Below are positions 11,385 to 24,312 of a stretch of DNA of 64,000 nucleotides, in pieces (position 1 is the stretch's first letter; each line of letters starts with the position of its first letter). Origin of the DNA: Ehretia macrophylla. Lineage: Eukaryota > Streptophyta > Magnoliopsida > Boraginales > Ehretiaceae. Below the pieces are notes generated by a model. It did not search any database and was not told the DNA's origin. It saw only the letters and a program-made list of their open reading frames with translations. Made by a program: the position numbers and the translations under genes. The stretch spans positions 35,197,080-35,261,079 of the forward strand of contig CM075773.1 in NCBI GenBank assembly GCA_037974665.1, given 5' to 3'.

Positions 11385-11398
11385 CGTTATCAGCACGA
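11385..11398 (+). other. Putative primer-binding site of the copia element
   Basis: CGTTATCAGCACGA follows the 5' LTR directly. The position fits a tRNA-derived primer site; I assign no specific tRNA. Confidence 0.5.
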
Positions 11399-14300
11399 TA
11401 CTCTTTATCACTATTAGAGGTAAGAAGAAGAAGAGACAAATATGAAGGTCGTGAAGAAAAAATATTGTTGACAATATAAAGATATTTCATACCGCGACTA
11501 TCAGTAAATTTTCTTTAAATCTTTTATCAATTTTATTTTGAAATATATGTCTCATAATATCAAATCTCACGAACCAAAAGTTCGTTGTTTCATAATATTG
11601 AGCAATAAAAATTGTCTAAAAACTTCATATTTAAATCCATATGGTCACGAACCTAAAGTTCGTCGCTTTTGATATATCAGGCAATAATACATATTCGTAA
11701 ACCCCTTGAGGTTAAAATCCATATGGATAAAGTTTGGAAAAATAATTTTAAGAAGGAAATCATGCATCCTTGAAGGATTGCGATAAAATAATGATATTCA
11801 TTCATCATTATCTCCATAAAGGCTAAAGTCTAAATATATTATGATAGAGGATACATATATCCTTTCACAAAATTTGAGAAAAAATATATGACCATCACAA
11901 GGCAATAAATCTTCCAAAACTCGCTATGAATGGATTTACCTACAATTGTAGGATTTTAATATTATAAGCGAGTATGATTCCGCAATCATTATAATTATTC
12001 CTACAGTTCAAATTATGCGAAAAGAACATAAATGTGGAAGATATATTAAATAAAAGTATATTCCATGTTTTATGCCTTGAATATGCTCCTACATTAACAA
12101 TATTGAGAGCATAGTTTTGAAAAAAATTATTTTGAGTTTGTTATCACATCCTCTGAACGAAATAATAAATTTTGATAAAAATGTCATCCATTATGCCAAT
12201 TGGCTTATAACCATTCCTCAAGTGAATGATATATCATCTTACTGTCATGGATGTGATTATAAATATTATGATGGTCATAATAACTCGAAACTAGAAAGCC
12301 TGAAAATAATCAGGAAATATATGAAAAAAAGAAAGAAATGATTAAAAAAGAAATCCTAATGATTGGTAATAATGTGACTTGAAAAGATATTAGACATATA
12401 CTTGTCTTGTTAACGTCTACTACATTTTTATGTTATCTTTTCTTAATATTATCAGTTTTTTTTTAATAGTAAGATCTGCACGAATTGTTTAATGTTGTAT
12501 CAGTTACACACTTGTGAGCATATAGACTCTATAAGATGTGATGGTCAACCGTCACTATCTCATGCTTTAAAGTCATGATAAAATTTTGCCTTTTAGATGT
12601 CACTTATATTTAGCAGATCTTAACCATATGAGAAGTAAAAATATTATCTTATGCTTTAGAATTTCCCATCCAAGTATGTTATTAAATTATTGAAATTCTC
12701 TAACTTCAAGAAGGAAATGATATTAGGATCTCAATACGGAAAAATAATTTATATGAATTGAAATTGACATTGAATTTTGTTATACTCGCATCTAATTCTT
12801 TTTAGCAGACTCAATAAAAATTGACTTTGTTCCAACAATATATAAGGCTTGATATATAATAATATGTGATGGATATGAGTTTCTAGTTGTTTAACATATG
12901 CATTGTGTGTAAGTATACTATTTATTAATGTTTTCATCATTCTTATTGTGTAATTTACATTAGAATGATACTATATTCATGTTACACACTAGACATTTAT
13001 TTTGCTCTTAACATGATCAAGAGCATTTATACTGTGGCATTTAGTATTATGTTATTCTTTATTTTAATGTTTAGTACTTGCTCTTACTATATATTTTACT
13101 TTATTTATAATTTTTTTTAAAGAAATAAGGATTTACTAGACATCTAATTGAAGGTTCCTGAAAAGCCTATGTAAACTATTGAAGGTTTCTGAAAACGTGT
13201 ATTATATTTACTGAATAAAAATAATTGAAATAAGCAATGATTTATATTCTAGTAGATCATAAAGCGGTCTATTATATTTGAGAGATATATGTTTGAATTG
13301 TTTTCATATTGAGACCACTATTAAAGAAATAAAAAATATCTCTATATTATGTCGATTATTTTTTGTAAAAGGCATACCATGAGAAAATTGTCATCATTAT
13401 CTTCTGGTTTATATGAGTCTAGTAGACTTCAATATTCTGAATAACCAGATGTTATTTGATCCAAAAACTGTTTGTTTCTTGACATGACCACTTGCATCAT
13501 ATGTGTGTAAAAACGATGAGAAAAATTCTTGAAATAAACACCCATTAAAGGATCAGAATATTCTTTTATAAGTGAATCTTCATGTGCTTCTTGGCCCCAA
13601 AGAAAAATAATTATACAAGGCAATCCCCAAATAAAGTTGATATTGAATCGTATATACTTCTAGAACGGATTCAAGGGGATATATATAGGTCTAGCAAAAT
13701 ATTTTATTAATCGCTTGTAGCGAAAACTAGACCATTATTTACAAGATTGCCTCATTTTGCTTAGGGACATTATGTCATATGTGGTAGCATTTAGACCAAC
13801 TGCGTATTATAAATGTTCTTCATTGGTCAACAACCAAAATATCTCATCTCATCAAATATGAGTATGCAATATATGGTGCAATGCTCCACCAGAACGGCCA
13901 AAGATAAGTTTACAAAGAAAATTGGGAACTTATATTTGAATCTCCGTCAATGTTGAATATTTTAAGTCTTTGACTGGAGTTGAATTTATAACATTTATTG
14001 CTAATTGTTAAAATAAAATTCCCAGCATCAGGGGAAGAAAAATAAAAGCTAGACAATAAATTTTTTTATAGAATGCATCAAAATATTGATCCTCGCATAC
14101 TTAATATAAACTGGAAGTTCAAAAAATTATTTATTTACAAAGATGCATTCAATTTTAGAAAAAAGTGAATGAGTCACAATACTAGCTTTAAATGCTCATA
14201 TTTGAAGTAATGTTATTGAAATGAGTCTATTACATGCCTAAAGCGTGGTAGAACTCTCGGTTCCAAAGAAAACAAAAGGGTAAAATAAAGCTAGTTGGCA

Positions 14301-16111
14301 TTTTGAAAGTGTTTGATATCCTGAAGATATCAAGATACAAAAACAAGTAGAAAATATAACTGAGAAATAAATACTCCGAGTGAAAATCAGATACCTGAAT
14401 ATGATATGCATATCAAAAATATTGAGAAGAATGAGATCTCGCTCAATTATATTACTACTGGAAAAAAAAATGGAATAGAAAAAAGAAATTGATCATGATC
14501 AAATATTTGAATATGCAGTAGTTACTGATCTTATCAATAAAAGCGAGGATTTTGAATAAGAAGTCCATTCAAGAATGTCAACATAGAAATAATTGGCCAA
14601 AATAAAAAGACACAATCCTGGCAATCAAATTCACATTAAACATGTGAAGTTTTTGGACCATGAAGGTCAATACACCTTTGTATATATATTGGATTGAGGG
14701 GAGGCTAATGATACAATCTCATATTGTTTAAAAAGTTCAAGGAATGTATCAACAGTTGTATATCTATGCAGTTATACCTTGAAATTGAAATAATAAAAGA
14801 GATATATTCTCTTGTTGTAGATGCAGTTATATTTATGAGTCTGGAAATTTCTAAAAAGACTTGATATGCGTCTTATGAATGTGGTAATAATATACACTTG
14901 TGGATCACTTGATAGTGATATTTATATAGAAGTCCCTGAAGGACTAAACATGCTTGAAGCATGAAATTTAAAATCCCAAAAAATATATTCGATCAAATTA
15001 TAAATATCTTTGTATAGATGAAAGCATTTTGGAAGAATGCGATACAATTGTATTAGTATAAATCTTATAATATGAAAATATGTTAATATCCCAATATATG
15101 TTTTGATGTAAAAGAGCCTATTGAAGAGCTCTCATGAGAAAAATGGTATATTTATACCAAATATATGACGAAGATTCTCGAAGAATTAAATTTTGCCTCA
15201 ACTTGAAGTTCGAGCATTTATTAGATAGAATGTTTTCCATCAATCAGCTTATAATGAGAAAGTCTTGAGCCTCAATGGTTTGATGCTCGATATTAAAAAT
15301 GTCATTTTCATCCACAAGAATAAACAAATTATTTATGGTCCTAAAGTACCATGCTTCGATGAAATTGGTGTATCTTGTTATTCTATGTTATTTTATTAGC
15401 AAGACATATATTACACCAATAAAAATGCATCGAGATGCTAAATATTTATTTCGTTATTATTTTGGAACAAATTAATATAAGGGCACTCATGATTAAAGTT
15501 GATTGGGTATGAAAATGATGAGCTTTTGTTTGACTCATTATAAGCAATATATTTATTCTTATATGATTGTACCCCTATATATTAATGTTTTGAAATCAAT
15601 TATTGTTGCTACCTTCTCATAGCATTGACGATATATTTGTCTTTTATGAGTAAATTATACTGCATGATTGCTCAAGTAAACAAGGTTATACTAAGATGAT
15701 GGAATCAAGCCTATCAGCTCAAAGTTCTTCTTCATGCACGCGTTCCTGAAGAAATGTTGAATAATGGTAATCAAGATCACTCAAGTGATAATGTAGCAGG
15801 TTTATTCACGAAGAGATTGTCTACCACAACATTTGAAGAATTATTTTCATAAGATCGGCATGCGTAAAGTCAGCAATCATACTTGATATGCCAACATGAG
15901 AGGGAGATAAATACGCACTGTACTATTTTTTCCTTCGCCTAGGTTTTGTCCCACTGGGTTTTCCTGACAATGTTTTTAATAAGGTAGTATGAAGCGTATA
16001 ACAAGAATATTATACTATTTTTCCTACACTAGGATTTTTTTTTCCATTGGGTTTTTTCCTAGTAAGGTTTTAACGAGACATATTTTTAAGAGATGAATAT
16101 ACAAGAGGAAG

Positions 16112-16372
16112 TGTTATGAAATATTTATGTAGATATGGATATTCATGGACTATAGAAGATATTATTGATTGTAGTCCAAGACCAAGCCCAATAGAACAAA
16201 GGCCTACTAGAAATTACTTGGAGAACAAGTTGTGTTTTCCTATAAATAGAGCTCTTTACGTTGTAATATGACATACCAAGAAATTCAATACAAGTTTATT
16301 CTCTCTTTCTGTCTATTATATTTTCCTCTTTTATTTTATTGTCTATTCTATTTTCTCTCTAGTTTTATAACA
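16112..16372 (+). repeat. 3' LTR of the copia element
   Basis: Begins TGTTATGAAATATT directly after a purine tract (AAGAGGAAG, 16,103-16,111) and ends TTTTATAACA; 261 bp, followed by the AAATC duplication. Confidence 0.93.
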
Positions 16373-16379
16373 AAATCCT

Positions 16380-16650
16380 TATATTTAGGGAAATTTTTTA
16401 GACTAAATTGCTACAACAGCTCCTGTATTCGATTCCCCATATATATTTTAGGAGAGCATGCATCTGAAAATTCATATCCCACAAAGCTAGGGGAGCATAT
16501 TTGCTCCCCTGTCCCATCTTCCACATACCACAAATGGTTAACTGACCCTTACAAAAAAACAATTGGAGTACTGTTGAAGTTAAACTGAAATAGAAATTCT
16601 ATAAAATAAAAGATTAGTTAAAGATAGATGAGGTGCTGAAAAAAAAAAAA
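16380..16650. mobile_element. Fragment related to the MYB-splitting element
   Basis: Shares ACAGCTCC, GATTCCCCATA, GGAGCATATTTGCTCCCC and TTGAAGTTAAACTGAAATAG with 5,066-5,935. Ends at an A-run. Boundaries unclear. Confidence 0.5.
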
Positions 16651-16961
16651 AAAAAAAGAACTATTGGAGTTGGCTAAGAATGAGACATTTGGAAAATGTC
16701 AACATCACGACAATGTTAAAATGCTTCTGGACCTTAGCGTCAAATAAGAGATATGGTTTGCCTAAATGGGTTTACTTGACACTCATAAAGGGTAAAAGTA
16801 ATTGGGAAGTCCCAATACCAAGTGATGCCTCTTGCTTTGGAGGAAATTACTTAGAGGTATTACAAAGCCTTTCATGTTGCACTTAAGACATAGCCTCTTG
16901 CAGTTGGCTTCCTTGATCTCTACCAACATCTCAAAGACTTCTTTATTTTGGAGTTTTAGGA

Positions 16962-17340
16962 TCTATTTAGCTTACTTTTTAGATATTGAAAAGCATTTCT
17001 TATGAGTTTAGAAGTTGAAGTTAACATATTTGCCTCATTTCTAAAAGTATTTTTAAGTAAAAACTGAAGTTGAAAAAAATTAAAAAATAAGAAGATCCAA
17101 ATTGAAGGTTTCCAAAAAAGACTTTTGCGAAACTTTTTTTACATGATGTAGGAAGCTTTTTTTAAATAAATAAAAAACTCAAATATACCCCTTTATATTT
17201 TTGAAAACTCAATATTGCCCTTAAAAATTTTAAAAGTCCAACATATGACGAGCAATAAATAACTTTTGTTTAACAACACTTCTAACAAAAACTCTACAAC
17301 TCAAAAATTAAAATTTCACTGGCATAACTTTAAACATAAA
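16962..17340. mobile_element. MITE inserted in the LINE relic
   Basis: Contains GAGTTTAGAAGTTGAA, AATAAGAAG(A/C)TCC, CTCAAATATACC, CAACATATG and AAAAACTCTA blocks in the same order as 40,815-41,170. The LINE frame is interrupted at this point and resumes after it. Confidence 0.65.
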
Positions 17341-17501
17341 CAAGTATACTTTTCGCTATCTTGCAACTGAGGACAGAAATCATATGTTCCTCAATTGCCC
17401 ATTTTCACGGAGGATTTGGATCTCAAGTATTCAAAAGATGCAATGTGACTTCAAGCTCTATAATTGGGAATGTAGCCTTTCATGGATTATAGTAGGAGCT
17501 T

Positions 17502-17518
17502 CTTTTTTTTTGGTTAAA
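17502..17518 (-). mobile_element. Ultra-short LINE-tail insertion (17 bp)
   Basis: CTTTTTTTTTGGTTAAA sits between direct repeats GATTATAGTAGGAGCTT (17,485-17,501) and GATTATAATAGGAGCTT (17,519-17,535). On the minus strand it reads TTTAACC plus oligo(A). Confidence 0.75.
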
Positions 17519-17599
17519 GATTATAATAGGAGCTTGCATGGAGGAAATCTCCAAACTTATTTATGAAATTATTAAGCAATCGATTATTTCATTTGGCAA

Positions 17600-18731
17600 G
17601 AGCCTAACTTAAGACTCCATGGAAATAGCGTTAGCCGCTAGGAACGAGGACTTCGTTCTTGAGCTCATTAGAGAAGTTAATTTAACCAAAACTAGTTCTA
17701 AGAACTTTAAAGCACAAGTTTAAATAGAATCATTTATAGTGCATGGTGATAAGATGAGAAGATGTTTTTGTGATTTTGTCATTGGTTGATGTCTTTTCTA
17801 CATTGCGTTTATTAATATAAACTCATTTAGCCAAAAAAAAAAAAAATGTTGCATCATTTATAGTGACTTTTTCCATATAAAACAACATGAGATACCAGTT
17901 AAGAGATAAAATTTGAATAATAGAATTTAAGTGATGCAACCATCGAAGTCATGGCCCAAAGACTTGCAAACAACAATCAGACTAAACACAGCAAAATCAA
18001 GCGCAAACCAAAGAGAAAAGAAAAGACAAAAAATGAAAGTGGCGAGGGATGGGGGCTACCAACCGAAGGCTGGAGCAATGAAAACCACCCAACAATGGCA
18101 TGGGAGAGGCAGGGGAAACTGTTAGGGGATCAGGGTATTCGGATAAAGAATAAACGAGAAATAAAATAGACACGACATTTAATGTGTTCATCAAAACTTA
18201 CATCTACGGATAAACATGATAAAGTTTCACTATGGTGATGAATGAATATATAAAATAAAGCTCTCTAACACTATGTCCCTAGTCTCTCTCGCTAATTTCT
18301 GTCTCACACAGCTTAATACAATTAACCTCATATTTTTAGAAAACAAGATCCTATTTCTACTAGCAATAGAACTTTTATACAGACTAGAACTACGACAATA
18401 GGTCAATTAAGAATTCGGGTCACAATCCTAACAAAAACATCCTTTAATGGGAAGTGGTAGACTCGAATTCTTTGGGATAGAATTTTGAGAGAGAAAAAAA
18501 AAAAAGGAGAGAAAAGGAAGGAGGGAGTCATTATATATGCAATCAAATCCCAAGCATAATTTATCAACCTTTTGAATAAATACATATATACTAAACTCGG
18601 ATGCAGTAATAATCAAACAACAAAACCTCCAGGGTCAAGTTTAATATGCTGATTATGCTCTGTAGCATTTGAATAAAAAAACTATAAAATCTCATGCTTA
18701 TGTTCTGTTGATTCCACGAAATAGCTAGGAT
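17600..18731. other. No supported gene (3' flank of the LTPG gene)
   Basis: Frames at 17,951-18,169 and 18,403-18,585 are low-complexity and not family-like. The part nearest 18,731 would be the 3' UTR of the lipid-transfer gene. Confidence 0.45.
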
Positions 18732-21700
18732 CTAATTAAGCATCACGGAAGCCAAAAGCAAAACTAAGCTGGACATTCCACTCCATGACATCTTGCCCAC
18801 TCCATTCCCATTGTTTCCACCAGGTACCCCTGTAGAGTTAAAGAATAGAAAAATTTATGCTAGTCATAATCAGCTCAAGTAACCAGATAGACACAATCTA
18901 TAATATTATGAAGCATAACTTGTGGAGGAGCCATGATGATACCTAACATTTGAAGAGTATTTGAAGAGTTTTGTTGGTTCAAGATATGAAAACTAGACAT
19001 CATTGTTTTTTTATTACTCAATTATCACCTTTGTATTGACATGCTTAGTTGGCGTGATAAATTTATTTTGTTTCTCTATCTTCATTTATTAACTTTACTT
19101 TATTTCTCTCTCATTGTTTTTTCCTTCTTTCTTTCCCTTGATTAAAATTTCCTCTTTTTTAGCTTTGATTTCTAATAACTATACAATTATACAAATTTTC
19201 ACTTGCCTTAAGATGATCATAAACTAGAGCCAAAAAGAAGAATAATTCTACGTTGTAGATAAAAAGTAATAAAGAAAAATATAGTTAAATTAATATGTTT
19301 AATCTGCTTTTAGTTCTTGAGAGAATTACTTAAAACGAAAAATATGAAAAATATTACTGACATCGGGGAAAGTAAGTCAAATAAGTCTAAAGGCAGAAGC
19401 TAGAAGAGAAGCTAATATTTTTTAAGAAAATGTAAGTCTAAGGTCGAGTTTTAGGAAGGGATCCAACATATTGTTCTTTTAAAGAAAAAGAGAAAAATAA
19501 CTTATTGGAACATCAATTGAAGTGATATAATTAGTGGCGGAGTAAATGATCCAAACATAGTATTTACATAATAACTCCAAAGGGTTAGCTCGAATGATAA
19601 GACTTGGACAGTAAAATTGATAGGTCTTGGGTTCGAGTTCTTAGGGTATCGGGGGACTCAACTGGCGGCCAACTCCGGCGCCCGTGAAATTAGTCGAGAT
19701 GCACGCAAGCTGACCCGAACACCCACGATAATAAAAAAAAAAAACATAGTATTTACATAATTAATAATATTTGTGGTCAATACATCAAAAAGAGAAAGAA
19801 GGAGATTATAAAAGTAATTTTGGAGTACAATAGCCAATTGTGTACATTTTTAAGAGGAAAAAAATTACTCACCTCTGGTAGGGTTAAATAGAAGAGAAAG
19901 AGAGAGAATATAGGAGATCTTAGTTAAGGAGAGAAAAAAGGAAAAATTAAGATAGATAAATAAAATAATATTAATAAATAAAGAGAGAAAAATAAAATAA
20001 AATAAATAAATGAAGAGAGAGAAATAAAATAAAACTAATAAACAAAGTGAGAGACACAAAATAAGTTTATCTAGTTGGCAGACAAAGTGGACATGCCACT
20101 AGAAGTGATAATTAGATGATAAAAAGAGATGACATCTAGTATAACTAGCTCATATAACGAACTCTTCTCTAAGGCTAACAAACTCTTCTCTAAGGGCAAC
20201 TCCGACATACTTTCTATTTTTTTTCCATAATCAAATAATCGGCATATATTTGACATTTTCCGATTACTATTAACACTATTAATATAAATATCTACTGCCC
20301 GAACAATTAAATTAAATTTCAATAAAAGATCCACATCCGTGTTGCCCAACTCAACTAGTTTATGACGACCACCAGAACTCAACCCTACTACGTCTCCGGG
20401 GCGACTCAGGACGCACCGAACCAAGAACAAATTAGCTGCCTTCTGAATTCACAAGCAGGCAGGCAGGCAGTGACATACTTTCCTAAAGCTAAGTCATGAA
20501 GTCAACAAAAACAAGTTTTGTTGTCAACAAAAGGGGCTGATATATTCTTATGTTTTTTTTTCTTTTTTTGACAATATATTCTTATGTTCACTCTTATGTT
20601 CTTAGGTTTCTTTGTCACGGCTGATATATTAGGTAAGCCTAATTACAGGGAAGAAAAGAAGATAGATGACAAATTTGGGAAAAATGCACAAATAATCTCT
20701 ATTATTTTTTTAAAATTTTAAATTCATCCTTATTATTGAAAATTAATCAATTTAATTCTTATTATTTTAAAAAAATTAAAATTCATCCATACTGTTCAAA
20801 ATTAGTCAATTTAGTCTCTATTACTTCCTTAAAAATTTTCAATTTAACCAATTTAAACAGGACTAAATTAATTTTTATTTAAAAAATAATAAGAACTAAA
20901 ATGGCTAATTTTGAACAATAGAAATAAATTTAAAATTTTTGGAAAATAATAAGAACTAAATTGATTAATTTTGAACAATAGAGATGATTTGAAATTTTAG
21001 AGAAACAATAGGGACCATTTGCGCTAATTTTCCTGACAAATTATATGAAAGTTAACTCAAGAATTAAGAGGGATAAATTACACAAATGGTCCTTATTGTT
21101 TTATTAAAATTTTAAGTTTATCTCCATTATTCAAAATTAATCAATTTAGTTCTTATTGTTTCTCAAAAAAAATTTAAATTCATCTTTATTATTCAAAATT
21201 ATCTAATTGAGTTCTTATTATTTTCTAAAAAAAATAAATTAGTCCCTAGTGTTTCTTTAAAAATTTTAATTTAGTCCTTACATGTGACCCCTATTTGGGG
21301 GATTAAATTAAATTTTTTTAGAAAATAATAAAAACTAAATTGACTAATTTTAAAAAATAGGAAAAATTTAATTTTTTTTAAAATAATAAAGGTTAAATTG
21401 ATTAATTTTAAACAATATATACAAATTTAAAATTTTAAAAAAATAATAAGAATCATTTGTGATATTTTAACAATTAAGAGCTTCCCGTTCCGTCATTTGA
21501 CTTTGTACGTTCTTCAACATACATACTGAATTGAAATTATATCGATACTATTAGTGACAGACTATATGAAAGGTAACTGAAGAAACAAGCGCGAATTATT
21601 AACGCAATTGGACCACGTATAATATTCCAGTAGAGGCTTAGTCTGATTAGCAAAAGTAATTTGTAATTTATTTCTGTATAATTGTATTAGTTACCTGGAG

Positions 21701-22916
21701 GAGATGGCAGGGATGAAGGACCCGGACCGCCTGCAGAAATGAAAAAATATATATATAAACAAATTTATTAAATAAAAAGAGTTGAAATAAAACTATAGTG
21801 TTATGTAAATATCTCGCCCACCTACCCAACCTACCCAACCTACCCAAAAGCCAACAAAATTATTGAAAAAAGAGTAGCACCTAAAAGATTGCTAGTTAGT
21901 GCTACAATCACTCAGTGGAAAACTTTATTAATGAAATTAGGGGAATCTCCATACCCATATCAATCTTTTCACAGGACATAAAATAAATAAATAAATAGAT
22001 AAATAACAAGATAAAAGAAAAGTAAAAATATGCCCAAAATCATTTCATGGAATAGGTCAATTATTATGCAAACACGACAACTAATCATCCTGTGCCACTC
22101 TACCTACGGAAGTTTATGATTTTTATCTTGGGATTAGAGCTAAATTTTGATTTAAACGTATCAATTGCTAAATTTTGATTTAAACGTATCAATCGACATT
22201 TGACTCTCACATAATAAAATAATAAATTTCAAAATCAATATATAAAGTTTTGCACATACTATATCTAAAGCTAATTAATTTTAGAATGTAAAATGGAAAA
22301 ACGTGTTTCTCATCAGGGACAACAAATGTCTATTAGTGCATCATGGAATTGATTTTGACCAAAAAAAGAAAAATATCATGGAATTGATCACTTTGTATAA
22401 AGAAAAAAATGAAAAATAAGGATTTTTAAAAAAAAAAAGACATACATTGGTAGAGCTACTTTTAGGACATGACTGAATGTATTTTTAGATTGAAAAACAA
22501 AAAAATAATTTTGAGCATTATATTATATAATTATTGCTCAACAAAAATCCTAAATCGATCCGTGAGGACTTATCTATTAATTTGTAGAGACAATAGTTAC
22601 CTAGATTTTTGCAGGCATTAAGATCACCAGGGATTTTACAGTAGCCAGGGAGGCGAAGAGCCTGTGTAATATTGATACCGAGAGAAGGCAAAAGGCCAGG
22701 CGTGGAATAGAGGTTGCATAGGCATGGAAGTTCATTCGTCACGGCTTCTCTTAGCGGATCACAGCAAGAGGGAGGTGGGTTAGTAGAATTCAAGTAGTTT
22801 GCGCATGGGACAAGCTTTGAAGCGCAGTCTGATGTCGGAGTCTGTGCCTCCGCCATGGCCGCCACCATCGCTGCCACCGTGAACATCATCAACACGGACA
22901 TCTTGGAAGACATCAT
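18732..22916 (-). CDS. GPI-anchored non-specific lipid-transfer protein (LTPG type)
   Basis: Three exons: 22916-22601, 21730-21695, 18829-18732; all junctions are GT/AG and in phase, giving 149 residues. Residues 1 to about 24 are a signal peptide (MMFTVAAMVAAMAEA). The eight-cysteine motif is complete: C31-x6-C38-x12-C51C52-x12-C65-x-C67-x25-C93-x8-C102, the fold that binds lipid in a hydrophobic cavity. Exon 2 adds a short Gly/Pro/Ser linker (GGPGPSSLPSPPG). Exon 3 adds VPGGNNGNG and a hydrophobic C-terminus (MSSLVLLLASVMLN), a typical GPI-attachment signal. Expected role: lipid binding or transfer at the outer plasma membrane/cell wall, for example toward cuticle or suberin; the exact ligand cannot be inferred. 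Intron 2 (2.9 kb) is swollen by a SINE and other repeats. Start could be 22,916 or the adjacent ATG at 22,913. Confidence 0.9.
19553..19761 (+). mobile_element. Au-like SINE with 20-bp target duplication, in LTPG intron 2
   Basis: The body (19,573-19,741) has a tRNA-like head with box A (TAGCTCGAATGATAAG, from 19,586) and box B (GGTTCGAGTTC, 19,630-19,640). The 3' half contains CCCGTGAAATTAGTCGAG and CGCAAGCTGACCCG, characteristic of Au SINEs, and ends in oligo(A). A perfect 20-bp direct repeat (AAACATAGTATTTACATAAT) flanks it at 19,553-19,572 and 19,742-19,761. Confidence 0.9.
20071..20430 (-). other. Unrecognised 119-codon open frame inside LTPG intron 2
   Basis: Minus-strand ORF with ordinary amino-acid composition (opens MFLVRCVLSRPGD) but no domain I recognise. 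It lies in an intron next to an AGGCAGGC microsatellite. Not called as a gene. Confidence 0.2.
20555..20573 (-). mobile_element. Ultra-short LINE-tail insertion (19 bp)
   Basis: TTTTTTTCTTTTTTTGACA lies between two perfect copies of ATATATTCTTATGTT (20,540-20,554 and 20,574-20,588). On the minus strand it reads TGTC plus A-rich tail. Confidence 0.65.
20680..21470. mobile_element. Two adjacent foldback MITEs of the AATTTAGTCCCTA family
   Basis: Element 1 (about 20,680-21,035) begins GAAAAATGCACAAATAATC and ends GGGACCATTTGCGCTAATTTTC. Element 2 (about 21,072-21,470) begins AAATTACACAAATGGTCC and ends GAATCATTTGTGATATTTT. Each consists of complementary arms of TTAGTTCTTATTATTT repeats. Both lie in LTPG intron 2. 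Confidence 0.7.
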
Positions 22917-23990
22917 CTTTAATGTTATCTTTTTTTGTTTTTTGTTTTTCTTTTTCTAGAGTAAGTGGTTGATTGATTGGTTGGTTGGCCTTTCTGCTGT
23001 ACAGAGAAGATAGCGTATTTGATTGAAAGTGTGAAATCTTTTTCTTTTGTTGTCCGTGAAGAAAGCTTATGTACTTCCTAACGCGGTTGTAGTAAGAGGT
23101 AGAAATTGCCCTCATGGGCGATAGAGTAAAATCGTTTTTATAAATTCGTAGATTCGATATTATTTATTATTTTAAAATTTTACATTTAATTGATCTAATA
23201 AATGTATGTGTGAGAAAGTGTATAAGGCCATAAAACTTATGTATTGTTTCATTAGTTTATATAATACTGGTGTACAACACGTTCGCGCTACAGTTGGTAC
23301 AAGAGATAAACATGATATCAGCTATCAATAATCTACAGAAGTCGAAGTCTAAGTAGGACTTTAGCTAGGAGTCCTAGACCAAAGAATGACTACTAGCGAA
23401 GTAAAAAGATTGCACAAAGAATTCGCTAAGGCTGATCTAACAATATGGAAGTGTATTACTGCATCCGAGGGTATTGGCGGACCTACATTGAATTGAGGCT
23501 TGAAATTTTTTTTTTTTTTTTAAACTATTATATTAGACACTTTGGTTGTATAATAGCACATACTGACATTTCTTATAACACGAGTGCACCCCCTGAATTT
23601 GTATGTCTGGGTCAGTCACTGTCCAAGGGTTTATCAATTGGTGATTAAGCTTCGTTGGATAATCTAATAATCGAGTTCTGTTAACTGAGTTTTCACGTCA
23701 TTAAAAAAAAAAAGATGAAAATTATGTCTTTAATATGATCAAGAAAAAATCTAACATCTGGCCAACGACTAATTTAGTCGTGGCAAAAGCAGTGAACTTC
23801 ACATCATGTGAATCCACATACATTTGAGGGAGCGAATGGTCGTAAATTTGATGACAGAGAATTTTCTTTAATATGATTTTAATAACAAATTTTGGCATAA
23901 ATCTCTCATTTAACAGTAAAACTTTTTCTTTACATTTAGTCGAATTCACTTCTATTAAGAGCCGAACCATCTACTGGAAATTTTTCTTCA
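22917..23990. other. LTPG upstream region; no further gene
   Basis: Presumed 5' UTR and promoter of the lipid-transfer gene, then TE debris: an imperfect T-run at 23,508-23,521 and a GTGCACCCCC...TGGGTCAGTCACTG block at 23,585-23,625. Confidence 0.5.
23136..23144 (-). promoter_or_regulatory. Putative TATA box of the LTPG gene
   Basis: TTTATAAAA on the minus strand, about 220 bp upstream of the ATG. Only the match and distance support it. Confidence 0.35.
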
Positions 23991-24149
23991 ACTTTTAAAG
24001 TAAAATTTAATAGTAGCCAAAGGTAGTGGTGAGGGATGTGTTTTACACGGTAATATATTTGGCTTCGAGATTCTTGGGGATGAAAAAATTCGTCGCCTTA
24101 TATAAAATGAAAAAAAATTAATAATCATTTGGTGTTGTATAGCGGTGAT

Positions 24150-24312
24150 TATATGGAAAATTCTTATATCGAACAACTACTTAGGTATTAACTAAAAAAA
24201 TGAAGTCATCACATGTATTTTAAATCGCAGACTATATGAAAAATTCTTATATCGGACAACTACTTAGGTATCAACCGAAAAAATGAAGTCATCACATGTA
24301 TTTTAAAATCAC
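24150..24312. repeat. Two-unit tandem repeat, period 82 bp
   Basis: Both units read TATATG(G/A)AAAATTCTTATATCG then AACAACTACTTAGGTAT and GAAGTCATCACATGTATTTTAAA, with few differences. Confidence 0.9.

Larger units (their letters stand above)
11125..16372 (+). mobile_element. Complete but decayed Ty1/copia LTR retrotransposon
   Basis: Two closely similar 260-bp LTRs flank 4.7 kb, and the element is bounded by AAATC duplications at 11,120-11,124 and 16,373-16,377. Coding remnants occur in order on the plus strand, with many stops and frameshifts: gag-like sequence around 12,040-12,200; an integrase C-terminal/post-integrase region near 13,730-13,990 (APPERPK, QRKLGTYI); and reverse-transcriptase/RNase H remnants ending with the copia-type tail VAGLFTKRL near 15,797. 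No frame is intact, so it cannot be autonomous. Gene order gag-IN-RT/RH is that of copia. Confidence 0.9.
16680..17600 (+). mobile_element. LINE reverse-transcriptase relic split by a MITE
   Basis: The first part (16,680-16,890) translates to a LINE ORF2 segment (FWTLASNKRYGLPKWVYL, then WEVPIPSDAS). The second part (about 17,345-17,480) has the zinc-binding RVT motif HMFLNCPFSRRIW. Between them, 16,962-17,340 is a MITE whose relative is at 40,815-41,170. No intact frame. Confidence 0.75.

Noticed and set aside
20071-20430. 119-codon minus ORF as a nested gene
   Set aside because: No recognised domain, sits in an intron among repeats; kept only as a low-confidence note.
22780-23115. 111-codon minus ORF overlapping the LTPG start
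   Set aside because: Out-of-frame shadow of the LTPG first exon and its 5' UTR.
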